A stretch of DNA of 64,000 bases from Ferruginibacter sp. (GTDB taxonomy: Bacteria > Bacteroidota > Bacteroidia > Chitinophagales > Chitinophagaceae), in NCBI RefSeq assembly GCF_028288465.1, contig NZ_JAQBNR010000053.1:204145-268144 (forward strand), in the 5' to 3' direction. Shown in pieces: positions 10,371-19,070 of the stretch. The position numbers and the translations under genes were made by a program. Every line of letters starts with the position of its first letter. Position 1 is the stretch's first letter. The notes under the pieces are model-generated. The model was not told where the DNA came from and made no database searches. It saw nothing but the letters and a program-made list of their open reading frames with translations.

Positions 10371-10394
10371 GGGGGAATGTTACCGCATTCTCCC
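10371..10394 (-). other. Hairpin in the fecR-susC intergenic region
   Basis: A 9-bp stem with one G-T pair (10371-10379 with 10386-10394) and a 6-nt loop, directly after the fecR stop. No T tract follows on the minus strand, so it is not a standard terminator. It could be an mRNA-processing or stability element that raises susC over fecR; that role is inference. Confidence 0.4.
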
Positions 10395-10401
10395 TTATTG
10401 T

Positions 10402-11610
10402 TTACTTATATAATTTTACTTTGATTGTTTCACCAGGTACGGTGACATAATTAAAACTGCGGGACTCCTTTAAAATGCTAAGTACCGATCCCAATTCTTC
10501 TTTTTCAAAAATGCCGGTAAACCGGTAATTGCGGATGGCATCATCAGCAAATACTATTTTTACCCCATACCATCTTTCAAGCAATACAGCAATATCAGAA
10601 AGACTTTCATCTGTAAATACCAGTTTGTTTTCTTTCCAGGCAGTTTCTATAATATCTCCATCATCTGTTTTAGTAATATTTTGTACGCTGCCGGCTATCT
10701 TTTGCTTCCTGTCTTCGGCTTTGCTTTTTTCGTTCTCTGCATCAACCGGCCCGGATGCGGGTGATGTCCATTGTACTTTTTGATTGGGCTGTAATATCAC
10801 TTTTCGTTGCTGTGCTTCTTTCAGTGTAACTTCTACCACACCATTGATCAGCGCTGTTTCTGTATTTTTTTCACCAGGATATGCTTTTACGTCAAACGCA
10901 GTTCCAACGGCCTTTATATCCATTGCGGACGTATGTACAATAAATGGAATCTCCTTATTATGCTTCACATCAAAAAAGGCTTCTCCTTCCAGGAAAATAT
11001 CTCTTGTTGAAACACCATACCCTCCACCAATCGTTACCTTGCTGCCGCCATTCAGTGTTACTACCGAACCATCAGGCAACTGAAAATTTTTTCTTTCGCC
11101 ATAAGTTGATATAAATGTTTTCCAAACTTCTTTTTTTTGGTTGTTGATTTCCCCGCTGTTGTTATTGACAATAAATACCAGGGCAGCTGCTGCAACGGAA
11201 GCAGTGAGTACAAGCAGGATTGATAAGACATTCTTTTTATTCTTCGCCCCTTTGTCATTTATTTCAACCGCGGTAGAATCAACTGCTGGCTGGTTAGAAA
11301 CCGGTGTTAACCAATCATTCCTTTCCTCTTCCAGCTGAACTTGTTGCACAGGCTGTATTATATTAAAAGTGTCCTTTGAAAGCGGTTGCGTATCATCATT
11401 AAAAAGAGCTGCCAGTATTTTGTCTGAAACAGCATCCGGCATAGCAGCATCAGGAATATAGTCTGCCCAGGCTTTTTCCAACAACAATTGCATTTGTTCA
11501 TTGGTTAAACCTGCAGCCAGTTGTGCCAGCTCCAGTTGTTGGTCGGGTGCAATATTGCCACTAAAATGTAAGGCAATCAACTGTTCAATTCTTGTTGATG
11601 GTATGGCCAT
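10402..11610 (-). CDS. FecR family anti-sigma factor
   Basis: 402 residues. A cytoplasmic N-terminal part (about 1-125) should hold the sigma factor; one membrane helix follows (about 128-148, VLSILLVLTASVAAAALVF). The periplasmic FecR domain is at about 165-260 (FQLPDGSVVTLNGGS, FLEGEAFFDVKH), and the C-terminal DUF4974 domain at about 330-402 (LLERWYGVKIVFADD, FTGIFEKEELGSVL) resembles STN. It should relay the SusC STN signal through the inner membrane to the ECF sigma factor encoded 111 bp upstream. Gene order sigma-fecR-susC-susD is standard for such loci. Confidence 0.95.
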   Translation of the reverse strand: MAIPSTRIEQLIALHFSGNIAPDQQLELAQLAAGLTNEQMQLLLEKAWADYIPDAAMPDAVSDKILAALFNDDTQPLSKDTFNIIQPVQQVQLEEERNDWLTPVSNQPAVDSTAVEINDKGAKNKKNVLSILLVLTASVAAAALVFIVNNNSGEINNQKKEVWKTFISTYGERKNFQLPDGSVVTLNGGSKVTIGGGYGVSTRDIFLEGEAFFDVKHNKEIPFIVHTSAMDIKAVGTAFDVKAYPGEKNTETALINGVVEVTLKEAQQRKVILQPNQKVQWTSPASGPVDAENEKSKAEDRKQKIAGSVQNITKTDDGDIIETAWKENKLVFTDESLSDIAVLLERWYGVKIVFADDAIRNYRFTGIFEKEELGSVLSILKESRSFNYVTVPGETIKVKLYK

Positions 11611-11721
11611 GTATATTTATCGAAGGCGTCGCATTATATCAGCAATATGCTGCCAATTACGGTACCGTTATTTTACTAAGACAAACAGGAAGAGATTTAG
11701 GACTAGTGTAAAAGCAACTAT

Positions 11722-12336
11722 TTAAAAATAATTTTTAAACAGCTGTAGCATTAAAAAAAATAATAAGGGAAGCTGCTCCATTTCCAGCTTGTTACGTAAT
11801 TGTTGCCTGATGGTTTTGATGGCCACTGCCAGGTGATTCTTTACTGTATGGGGAGAAATTTTTAATGCCATGGCTATTTCATCTTGCTTTAAACCCTGCT
11901 CCCTGCTGAGCTTATATACCAGGTGTTGCTGCGAAGGCAGGCGGCTTAGCACTTCGCCAATTAACTGCTGCAGTTCGTTGTGACTGATGTGTTCTTCCGT
12001 GCATCTTTCGTATCCCCTCATGCCATCCTGCATTTTCGCCAGCATCAGGGTTTCGTTGTTCATGCGCCTGAAATAATTTACCACCTGGTTTTGGGCAACC
12101 TTAAAAATAAAGGCACCAAAATTATCTATTGTATCCAGCTGACTTTTGTTTTTCCATAATTTTAAAAATACGTCCTGCACCATATCCTGCGCCAGTTCGG
12201 GATTTGCTGTAATTTTTAGCACATAACCATAAAGCTTATGCCTGTACAAATAAAAGAGTTCAACAAATGCAGCTTCATTGCCCTGAGCGGCAAGCTGCAA
12301 CAAGTTTTTTTCTGTGTGAAGTTTTTCGTTTGGCAA
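11722..12336 (-). CDS. ECF RNA polymerase sigma-70 factor
   Basis: 204 residues with region 2 at about 22-62 (ELAQDMVQDVFLKLW) and region 4 at about 130-180 (LKQDEIAMALKISPHTVKNH). There is no ATG before region 2 in this frame. The TTG at 12336 gives a natural-length N-terminus, so a TTG start is likely. The C-terminus has an unusual hydrophobic tail (LPLLFFLMLQLF) after region 4. It is expected to transcribe the susCD genes once released by the FecR partner. It is divergent from the GH-D glycosidase, with 246 bp between them. Confidence 0.93.
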   Translation of the reverse strand: MPNEKLHTEKNLLQLAAQGNEAAFVELFYLYRHKLYGYVLKITANPELAQDMVQDVFLKLWKNKSQLDTIDNFGAFIFKVAQNQVVNYFRRMNNETLMLAKMQDGMRGYERCTEEHISHNELQQLIGEVLSRLPSQQHLVYKLSREQGLKQDEIAMALKISPHTVKNHLAVAIKTIRQQLRNKLEMEQLPLLFFLMLQLFKNYF

Positions 12337-12582
12337 AAAAGGTAGATAATTAGTATTCTAAGATATTGAATTTCCTTTCAAAACAACTCTTTCTAAAATC
12401 TATTATTGAAAGTTGGATGACGCAAACGTTTGTTCAATTTTACTAAACGCTTCTCAGTTTATATTTAAACCAATTTCAACAATTGCAAACAGGCAAAAAT
12501 ATTTTCAGCAAAGATTTCTTCCGGATATTTTGTTCAATGCTGATTTGTTGACGGACAAAACTGCTTGTAAATCATAATAACA

Positions 12583-15027
12583 ATGAAAAAAATATACAAC
12601 CTGGCTTTTGCACTGCATTTTGTTTTTCCATGTATGACACTATACATCAGCCAAAGCCAGGCACAAGTGCCGACAGCAATTACAGGTGGCACACAGCCTT
12701 TATCCACCCCTGTTAGTGTTGCATATGCAGGATGGACAATAACTGCTGATGCAACAATAGGCACTATCAATATTGCCTATGACAGTTTGGGCATACTATT
12801 GCAACATGTTCAGCTTAATATAGAAAATAACCGGCAGCTGGTTTCACTAAAGGGCTGGATGGCTGAAAAGACAAGTCAGCATCAACTTGCCATAAATGTA
12901 ATTCAACCAGCCTGCGCCCTGCTTTTTGATTTGAATGAGCATTGTTTAACTATATCATCGTCTTCGGGAAAGCTTGTACTTACTGGACAGGCACCTGCCA
13001 GCAATGACCGCATTATAGCCAATGTTATTGACGCCAAAGGATCACCTGTAACATGGACGGGCACTACTGAAGTGGTTGAAAATTTCGGGGGAACCGAAAC
13101 CCGGACGCCCTCTTATCTTGCTTCTAAAAATCCGGAAGTGATGACCTTTACGCTCGGGCAAGTTTCATCAGCCAACCTCCATAGTCTTTTTGATCGTGAC
13201 CAGGATATTGCCATTGTTTTTTCAGATCAATCCCTGCTGCAAAGAAACCCACAGTACCCTGATCTGCTCAATATAACAATTCCTGTTGCCGGAAACACCG
13301 TCATCCGCTTGCTTCCAGATTATTACACCCACACGCTGGGGCTGCCTTTTTATTCCCGCTTTAATGATTCGGAGTTTCCTGTGGCACCGGTGGTTTGGGG
13401 TAGCTGGACTTCTTACTACCGTGATACAAGGGAAAAAGACATTGTCCGCAATACAGATTGGCTCGCCTCCAATTTGAAACGCTATGGTTTTAAATATGTA
13501 CAAATTGATGACGGGTACGACAATGGTAAAGACAGTCTGCAACATGCCTGGATAGAAAATTGGGATAAACGTGGACTGTTTCCAAAAGGACCGAAATGGA
13601 TGGCCAACTATATTAAATCTAAAGGCCTGCATGCGGGGTTGTGGCTTGTACCCAACTCCTATGCCGGGGCTGTTACGACACACCCTGAATGGTACCTGCG
13701 TGACAAAAACGGTAAGCTGATTTTAGATTACGATACGCCAACACTGGATTTCACCCACCCCGGCGTTCAGCAATGGCTGCGAAAACTATTCACCACATTA
13801 AAAGGCTGGGGTTTTGAGTATTTTAAATTTGACGGTGAGTTTGCACTTCCAAAATATGCGCCTGTTGTTGACAAAACAAAACTATTTGATACCACAATCG
13901 ATCCCGTGGTTTCATACAGGAACAGGCTGCAGCTAATCCGGGATGTAATTGGACCAACAACATTTTTAGAAGGTTGCCCTGCCGGAACACCGCTGAACGG
14001 CATCGGATTTTTTAATTCTTATTTTAACGGAGCCGATGTCTATAATACCTGGCTGGGATCTTATGCCTTGTTTAATGCCATCAGCGCAAACGCGTTTTTA
14101 AACCACATTGCGATGTATGTGATGCCGGGTGAAGGCATTGATGTATCTCCTTTTACCAGTTTGGCAGAAGCCAAAAAGAAGATGCCGGCCCGCTATATTT
14201 ACACGGCAGAAACAAGTGAAGACTCGCTGAAAGGATTTGGTGTTTCTATGGCAGAAGCCCGGACACTTGTAACTTTTGTAGCATTGACTGGGGTTGTTTA
14301 TCCGCTCACTAGCATCATGCCGGAACTACCGGAAGAACGGTCCCGGCTATTGAAGATGTCTATGCCAACGATGCCGGTTTTGCCCGCCGATTTATTTAGC
14401 CGCGGTTCCGACATGAGCACTAACACGCCGTGGGAATATTTTAAACACAGAACACCGGATACCTATATTCATAATTATCCCGAAATACTGAACCTGAAAG
14501 TAAATGGCCAATCGGGTATTTATGATGTAGTGGCATTCACCAATTGGCGAAATGAAAAAATGACAAGAAAAATTTCATTTGCGGACAAACTAGGACTTAG
14601 CTCCGGCGCCGCTTATGTTGCCTTTGATTTTTGGAGACAGGAATTTGCGGGTGTTTTTCGCGACAGTTTAGCCCTGACTGTTGAAGCGCATGATACAAGG
14701 GTGTTGCAACTGCATCCGTTGCTCGGAAAGCCTCAGCTTATAGGGAACTCCCGCCATATTACAGGTGCTTTCTCTATCCTCAGTTTACAGTGGAATGAAA
14801 AAGAAAACTCACTGGAGGGTTTATCTGAAACCATCCCCGGCGACAAATACGACCTTTTTGTTTACGTGCCCGATGGATTTGATACTACAACGGTGACTGC
14901 AACCACTGGTAAAAACAACATAGTTCAGGTAAAAAAGGAGCTGACAGGTAATATACTTAAGCTAAGCTTTCAGGGTGAGCAGGCTCCTGTTAAGTGGCAG
15001 GTAGGGTTCAACCAAAATTTTAAATAA
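12583..15027 (+). CDS. Clan GH-D glycoside hydrolase (GH36-like, probable alpha-galactosidase)
   Basis: An 814-residue secreted enzyme; the first 27 residues form a Sec signal ending SQSQAQ. An N-terminal beta-sandwich precedes a TIM barrel starting near residue 265, with YVQIDDGYDNG (about 305) and YFKFDGEF (about 412-419). The Asp of KFDGE fits the clan nucleophile seen as K-x-D in GH27/GH36. The later block LEGCPAG...FNGADVYNTW (about 463-490) lies where GH36 has its acid/base Asp, so that Asp is a candidate. A C-terminal beta domain ends the protein. It should act in the periplasm on alpha-galactosides or a related sugar; raffinose synthase-like or isomaltose-type members of the clan cannot be excluded. 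Its position opposite the sigma/anti-sigma genes suggests shared control. Confidence 0.8.
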   Translation: MKKIYNLAFALHFVFPCMTLYISQSQAQVPTAITGGTQPLSTPVSVAYAGWTITADATIGTINIAYDSLGILLQHVQLNIENNRQLVSLKGWMAEKTSQHQLAINVIQPACALLFDLNEHCLTISSSSGKLVLTGQAPASNDRIIANVIDAKGSPVTWTGTTEVVENFGGTETRTPSYLASKNPEVMTFTLGQVSSANLHSLFDRDQDIAIVFSDQSLLQRNPQYPDLLNITIPVAGNTVIRLLPDYYTHTLGLPFYSRFNDSEFPVAPVVWGSWTSYYRDTREKDIVRNTDWLASNLKRYGFKYVQIDDGYDNGKDSLQHAWIENWDKRGLFPKGPKWMANYIKSKGLHAGLWLVPNSYAGAVTTHPEWYLRDKNGKLILDYDTPTLDFTHPGVQQWLRKLFTTLKGWGFEYFKFDGEFALPKYAPVVDKTKLFDTTIDPVVSYRNRLQLIRDVIGPTTFLEGCPAGTPLNGIGFFNSYFNGADVYNTWLGSYALFNAISANAFLNHIAMYVMPGEGIDVSPFTSLAEAKKKMPARYIYTAETSEDSLKGFGVSMAEARTLVTFVALTGVVYPLTSIMPELPEERSRLLKMSMPTMPVLPADLFSRGSDMSTNTPWEYFKHRTPDTYIHNYPEILNLKVNGQSGIYDVVAFTNWRNEKMTRKISFADKLGLSSGAAYVAFDFWRQEFAGVFRDSLALTVEAHDTRVLQLHPLLGKPQLIGNSRHITGAFSILSLQWNEKENSLEGLSETIPGDKYDLFVYVPDGFDTTTVTATTGKNNIVQVKKELTGNILKLSFQGEQAPVKWQVGFNQNFK

Positions 15028-15080
15028 TAAGTATTACAGGTGATTTCAACTGCAGTACAGGTAACCCTAAAAAGAAAGAA

Positions 15081-15105
15081 AAAACCCGCTTAGGAAGCGG
15101 GTTTT
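15081..15105. terminator. Bidirectional terminator between GH-D gene and tRNA-His
   Basis: A perfect 10-bp stem (15081-15090 with 15096-15105), loop TAGGA, with A and T runs on both sides. It can end the glycosidase transcript on + and the tRNA transcript on -. Confidence 0.85.
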
Positions 15106-15120
15106 CAAATCTTAAATGTG

Positions 15121-15195
15121 GGTAATCGAGGGGGCTCGAACCCCCGACCCTCAGAATCACAATCTGATGCTCTAACCAACTGAGCTACGACTACC
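15121..15195 (-). tRNA. tRNA-His (anticodon GTG)
   Basis: The minus strand folds into a full cloverleaf: a 7-bp acceptor stem, D arm beginning T8-A9-G10 (TAGCTCAGTTGG), anticodon stem-loop CAGATTGTGATTCTG, and T arm GGGGGTTCGAGCCCCC. The anticodon is GTG. An extra G at 15195 pairs with C73 at 15121, the G-1:C73 pair specific to tRNA-His. CCA is not encoded. Confidence 0.97.
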
Positions 15196-15211
15196 GTTTT
15201 TTATTGGAGGG

Positions 15212-15243
15212 CAAAAATAGCAAAAAACTATTCCCGTTCAAAA
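15212..15243 (-). promoter_or_regulatory. Promoter of tRNA-His
   Basis: On the minus strand: TTTTG, 19 nt, TATTTTTG. This matches the Bacteroidota primary-sigma consensus TTG-N19-TAnnTTTG. Transcription should start around 15205, ten bases before the tRNA. Confidence 0.75.
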
Positions 15244-15411
15244 TTACATTTAAAAAAACAGCCAATTTATTTTGAACGCCCGGGTCGTATTATCTGCTTT
15301 CCCCCGTAAATGCCTGCTGGTGCCTGCTTTTAGAAATGCTGTTGCAATCATATTTGTTGGATGCATGTTGTTGGTTATTATTTGTGTTTCTTTGCACTTC
15401 TAATTTAAATT

Positions 15412-16020
15412 ATGAACTGGACAGGAAATATCATTACCATTTTACTTTCAACTTTTACCGGCTGGGTTACCACCTGGATTGCCATTAAAATGCTTTTTCA
15501 TCCAAGGAAACCAATTAAAATACTGGGCTTTAGTGTACAGGGCATTTTCCCTAAAAATCAACGCCTGATTGCTGAAAAACTGGGACAGGTGGTGGGAAAA
15601 GAACTGCTGAGCTTTGATGAAATAGAACAAAAAGTTACCGACCCGGCAAATTTACAAAAACTGCGGCCCGATATTGAGCAACACATTGATCACTTTTTGC
15701 GCAACAAATTGACGGAGGTTTTTCCCATGCTGTCGATGCTGATTGGTGAAAAAACAATCCTGCAACTAAAAGATGCCTTCCTTGCCGAACTGGAAACCCT
15801 TTTTCCGGTGCTGATGAAAAGCTATATGAATAAGTTGGAAAAAGACCTGGACCTGGAAAAAATTGTTACTGAAAAAGTGGCCTCCTTTTCGTCTGAGAAA
15901 CTGGAAGATATTTTAAACCAGATTACAAAACGGGAATTTAAATTCCTTGAATTTGTCGGCGGCTTTTTTGGCTTCCTTATCGGACTTATAGAAGTAGCTG
16001 CGCACTTTTTTACCAACTGA
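15412..16020 (+). CDS. DUF445 family membrane protein
   Basis: 202 residues. An N-terminal membrane helix (about 5-28) is followed by MLFHPRKPIKILGFSVQGIFP, the DUF445 signature, then QRLIAEKLGQVVGKELL and a long helical middle part, with a second hydrophobic helix at the C-terminus (FVGGFFGFLIGLIEVAAHFF). The family is widespread in bacteria and has no assigned biochemical role. It is transcribed away from the tRNA, with 391 bp from the glycosidase stop to its start; no operon partner is apparent. Confidence 0.85.
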   Translation: MNWTGNIITILLSTFTGWVTTWIAIKMLFHPRKPIKILGFSVQGIFPKNQRLIAEKLGQVVGKELLSFDEIEQKVTDPANLQKLRPDIEQHIDHFLRNKLTEVFPMLSMLIGEKTILQLKDAFLAELETLFPVLMKSYMNKLEKDLDLEKIVTEKVASFSSEKLEDILNQITKREFKFLEFVGGFFGFLIGLIEVAAHFFTN

Positions 16021-16140
16021 TTCATACAGATCAAACAATAACCCGGCAGAACTGTTACCACTCATCATTTCCCGATTCATTTTTTAATATTTACAGCAGA
16101 AATTTGCCTGCCGGTTATACATTTAATCAAATTCAATACG

Positions 16141-18789
16141 ATGCGCACACAATACTCCCTGATTTTTTTTCTAAGCTTTTTGATGTTCTATTCAGCCGAT
16201 ACCTTGGCACAATTTCCGGGTGCAGGAAATCGTGGCGGCGGACAAAATATGAATATGGGTCACTTTTACGGTAAAGTGGTGGACTCGGCCTCCAATAAAG
16301 GAATAGATGCTGCCAGTATTCAACTGATACAAAACAAACTGGATACCGTTACAAAAAAACGCAAAGATGTAATCGTATCCGGCATGCTTACCACTAAAAA
16401 AGGCGAGTTTAGTTTAGAGAACCTGCCTGTAATGGCCAGCTACAAACTAAAAATTACAGCCATTGGATACAAACCGATTGAAAGAAAAATTGCTTTTGAA
16501 ATTAATATGCAGGCGGCGAAAGGCGGAGATTACAGCAGCCTGTTAAATGCCGTTGACAAAGATCTCGGCAATATAAAAATGGAAACAGATGCCCAGCAGT
16601 TGCAGGATGTAACCGTTACCTCGTCCAAACCACTGCTTACCATGAGTATTGACAGAAAAATATTCAATGTTGAAAAAAATATTACCAGTACCGGCGGTAC
16701 CGCAGTGGATGTTATGAAAAATGTGCCCAGTGTAAATGTAGACATTGATGGCAATGTTACACTGCGTAATGCGAGTCCGCAGATATTTGTGGATGGAAGA
16801 CCTACCACGTTAACCTTAGATCAGATCCCTGCAGATGATATTGCCACAGTGGAAATTATTACCAATCCTTCGGCCAAATTTGATGCATCCGGCGGCGGTG
16901 CAGGCATCCTGAATATTGTGCTGAAAAAGAACAGAAAAGTGGGTTACAACGGCAATATAAGAGCGGGTTTGGACAGCCGGGGAAAACCCAGTTTCGGCGG
17001 AGATATCAATGTAAAACAAGGAAAAGTAAATCTTTTCGCAAGTGGATTTGTTGGTTTTAGAAAAAGTAAAAGTACCGTTAGTACAGAACGTACTGATTTT
17101 TTGAAAGGTGCTACTGCTAACCTGCTGCAAAAAAGTGCGCCGGTGGGAACAGGCGCCTTTGGATTTGGCAGAGTGGGAATGGATTACCTGCTGGATAACC
17201 GCAATACCATCACCATTGCCGGCAATTATAACCGGGGAAGATTTAATAATGTTGATTTGCTGCACATCAACAGGGATACTACTTACGGCACATATAGTAG
17301 TTCGGATTACGGCACAAGGACTACGGATGGCACATTTAACTTCAGAAATTACGGATCTTCCGTGAGTTACAAGCATAATTTTGCCAAACCCAATAAGTAC
17401 ATTACTGCAGATGCCAATTATAATTACAGCAAAAACGACAACATCAACAATTTAAGTTCCCAATACTTTAACCTGGATCAAAGCCCTAAAACTGCCATGC
17501 TTAACCAACGTTCGCAAGGTGGTGGCAACAGCAAATATTTCACTGCTCAAACAGATTACTCTGATCCAATCAATGAAACAACAAAGCTGGAAGCCGGGGC
17601 AAGGGTAGCCATTCGAAACTTTTACAGTGCCAACGATAATTTTTTCCAGGATCCGGCTAGTGGCAATTTTATTTCTCTTCCTTCGCTCAATAACAAGTAC
17701 CAGTTCAAAGACCAGGTGCTCGCTGCCTACGCAACTTTTTCCCAGCAAATAAAAAAATTTAGCTACAATGTAGGTTTGCGGGTAGAAAGTTCGAAGTACG
17801 ACGGATCATTGCTCACAACAGCAAAATCATTTTCAAATAAATATCCTTTTAGTTTATTTTCAAGTGCATTTGCCACCTATAAGTTAAACGATAAACAGGA
17901 TGTACAATTAAATTATTCCAGGAAAATCAACCGCCCCAATTTTTGGCAACTGATTCCCTTTATTGATTATACCGATTCGCTGAATTTGAGCCGTGGAAAC
18001 CCTAACCTGGTACCAGAGTTTACCAACCTGCTGGAACTGGCATATCAAAATCAGCTAAGCAAAGGACACAATTTACTTACCACTATTTACTTTAAAAATA
18101 CCAATGACCTGATAGCAAGATTCCAGGAACAAATATTGAATCCTAATCCTGCCAAAGTTGACAGCGTGATTATTTCTTCTTACGTAAATGCTTCCAAAAC
18201 CTACACTTATGGAATTGAGTTGATCAGCCGGGACCAGATCACAAAAGCCTGGGACATTACCAGCAACTTTAACCTCTATCAATCTACCATTAATGCAGGA
18301 AATATTCCAGGTGGCGTGAACAGTAACCAGGTGAGCTGGTTTGGCAAACTGAATAACAATTTTAAGCTGCCAAAAAATTATTCCATTCAGTTAAGCGGCG
18401 ATTATCAGTCCAAAACATTGATTGCCGGCGGAGGACGCGGTGGCGATGGCGGAGGCCGTTTTGGCGGAGGAAGTCAACCATCGACGCAAGGATACATCAA
18501 GCCTTTTTATGGAGCAGATATTGCCATCAGAAAAGACTTTCTAAAGAACAATGCGGCTTCTTTAACGCTTCAGTTCAGCGATATTTTCAGGACCAGGTTA
18601 AATAGTACGCATTCTGAATCGGCCTACTTTATACAAGATTATGATCGTCGCCGGGATCCGCAGGTGTTGCGTTTGAATTTTAACTGGCGTTTTGGTAAAA
18701 TTGATGCCAGTCTATTCAAACGCAAAAACATCAAGGGTGAAATGGAAAATATGCAGAATAATAATCAGCAGGGAGCGAACGGACAGTAG
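16141..18789 (+). CDS. TonB-dependent-receptor-like outer-membrane protein (outer membrane beta-barrel family)
   Basis: 882 residues with a Sec signal ending DTLAQ. A carboxypeptidase-regulatory-like module (FYGKVVDSASNKGIDAASIQ, about 43-120) precedes a plug-like domain (VTVTSSKPLL, then VDGRPTTLTLDQIPADDIATVEII, about 160-245). The rest is a beta barrel of the outer-membrane beta-barrel family 3 type rather than SusC, and no SusD gene follows. A Gly-rich stretch near residues 760-780 (GGGRGGDGGGRFGGG) is probably an extracellular loop. Such proteins are found throughout Bacteroidota, with substrates unknown. Confidence 0.88.
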   Translation: MRTQYSLIFFLSFLMFYSADTLAQFPGAGNRGGGQNMNMGHFYGKVVDSASNKGIDAASIQLIQNKLDTVTKKRKDVIVSGMLTTKKGEFSLENLPVMASYKLKITAIGYKPIERKIAFEINMQAAKGGDYSSLLNAVDKDLGNIKMETDAQQLQDVTVTSSKPLLTMSIDRKIFNVEKNITSTGGTAVDVMKNVPSVNVDIDGNVTLRNASPQIFVDGRPTTLTLDQIPADDIATVEIITNPSAKFDASGGGAGILNIVLKKNRKVGYNGNIRAGLDSRGKPSFGGDINVKQGKVNLFASGFVGFRKSKSTVSTERTDFLKGATANLLQKSAPVGTGAFGFGRVGMDYLLDNRNTITIAGNYNRGRFNNVDLLHINRDTTYGTYSSSDYGTRTTDGTFNFRNYGSSVSYKHNFAKPNKYITADANYNYSKNDNINNLSSQYFNLDQSPKTAMLNQRSQGGGNSKYFTAQTDYSDPINETTKLEAGARVAIRNFYSANDNFFQDPASGNFISLPSLNNKYQFKDQVLAAYATFSQQIKKFSYNVGLRVESSKYDGSLLTTAKSFSNKYPFSLFSSAFATYKLNDKQDVQLNYSRKINRPNFWQLIPFIDYTDSLNLSRGNPNLVPEFTNLLELAYQNQLSKGHNLLTTIYFKNTNDLIARFQEQILNPNPAKVDSVIISSYVNASKTYTYGIELISRDQITKAWDITSNFNLYQSTINAGNIPGGVNSNQVSWFGKLNNNFKLPKNYSIQLSGDYQSKTLIAGGGRGGDGGGRFGGGSQPSTQGYIKPFYGADIAIRKDFLKNNAASLTLQFSDIFRTRLNSTHSESAYFIQDYDRRRDPQVLRLNFNWRFGKIDASLFKRKNIKGEMENMQNNNQQGANGQ

Positions 18790-18798
18790 TGTTGCCCC

Positions 18799-18957
18799 CA
18801 TCCCCTAACGGGGATGATTTGCAGAACTCACTTTTACCAGATGACTTTTATACATCCAGATTTTGAATTGAGGCTTTTATTGCTTAGTCTTCGCTTAGGT
18901 AAAAAGCTGCCTCAAAATAGGTGGTAAAAGTGTGCGACGCCACTGAAGTTGCACATA
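18799..18957. repeat. Hairpin-rich intergenic region with a 104-bp imperfect inverted repeat
   Basis: Three nested or adjacent inverted repeats lie here. First, CATCCCC/GGGGATG around loop TAAC (18799-18816). Second, a long imperfect inverted repeat with ends CACTTTTACC (18829-18838) and GGTAAAAGTG (18923-18932) and an inner pair TTGAGGC/GCCTCAA (18868-18874, 18909-18915). Third, TGTGC/GCACA from 18931. There is no ORF. It could be a REP/MITE-like element or a structured RNA. Confidence 0.5.
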
Positions 18958-18990
18958 GCTTCGCTGCCCGGACAAGATTTTTTTATATTA

Positions 18991-19020
18991 AAAGCGGTAC
19001 TTATAAAGTGCCGCTTTTTT
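18991..19020 (+). terminator. Rho-independent terminator
   Basis: A 12-bp stem with one U-G pair (AAAGCGGTACTT with AAGTGCCGCTTT) ending in T6. It lies 200 bp past the outer-membrane protein gene and 50 bp before the YfhO-like gene, separating the two. Confidence 0.85.
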
Positions 19021-19070
19021 GCTTACAAATATTTTAAGTTAATTTGCTGCCTCATAATCAAAAGCGTTCG

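Noticed and set aside
16816..17376. A 186-codon minus-strand frame inside the outer-membrane protein gene
   Set aside because: It lies fully antisense to a well-supported gene, with no family match.
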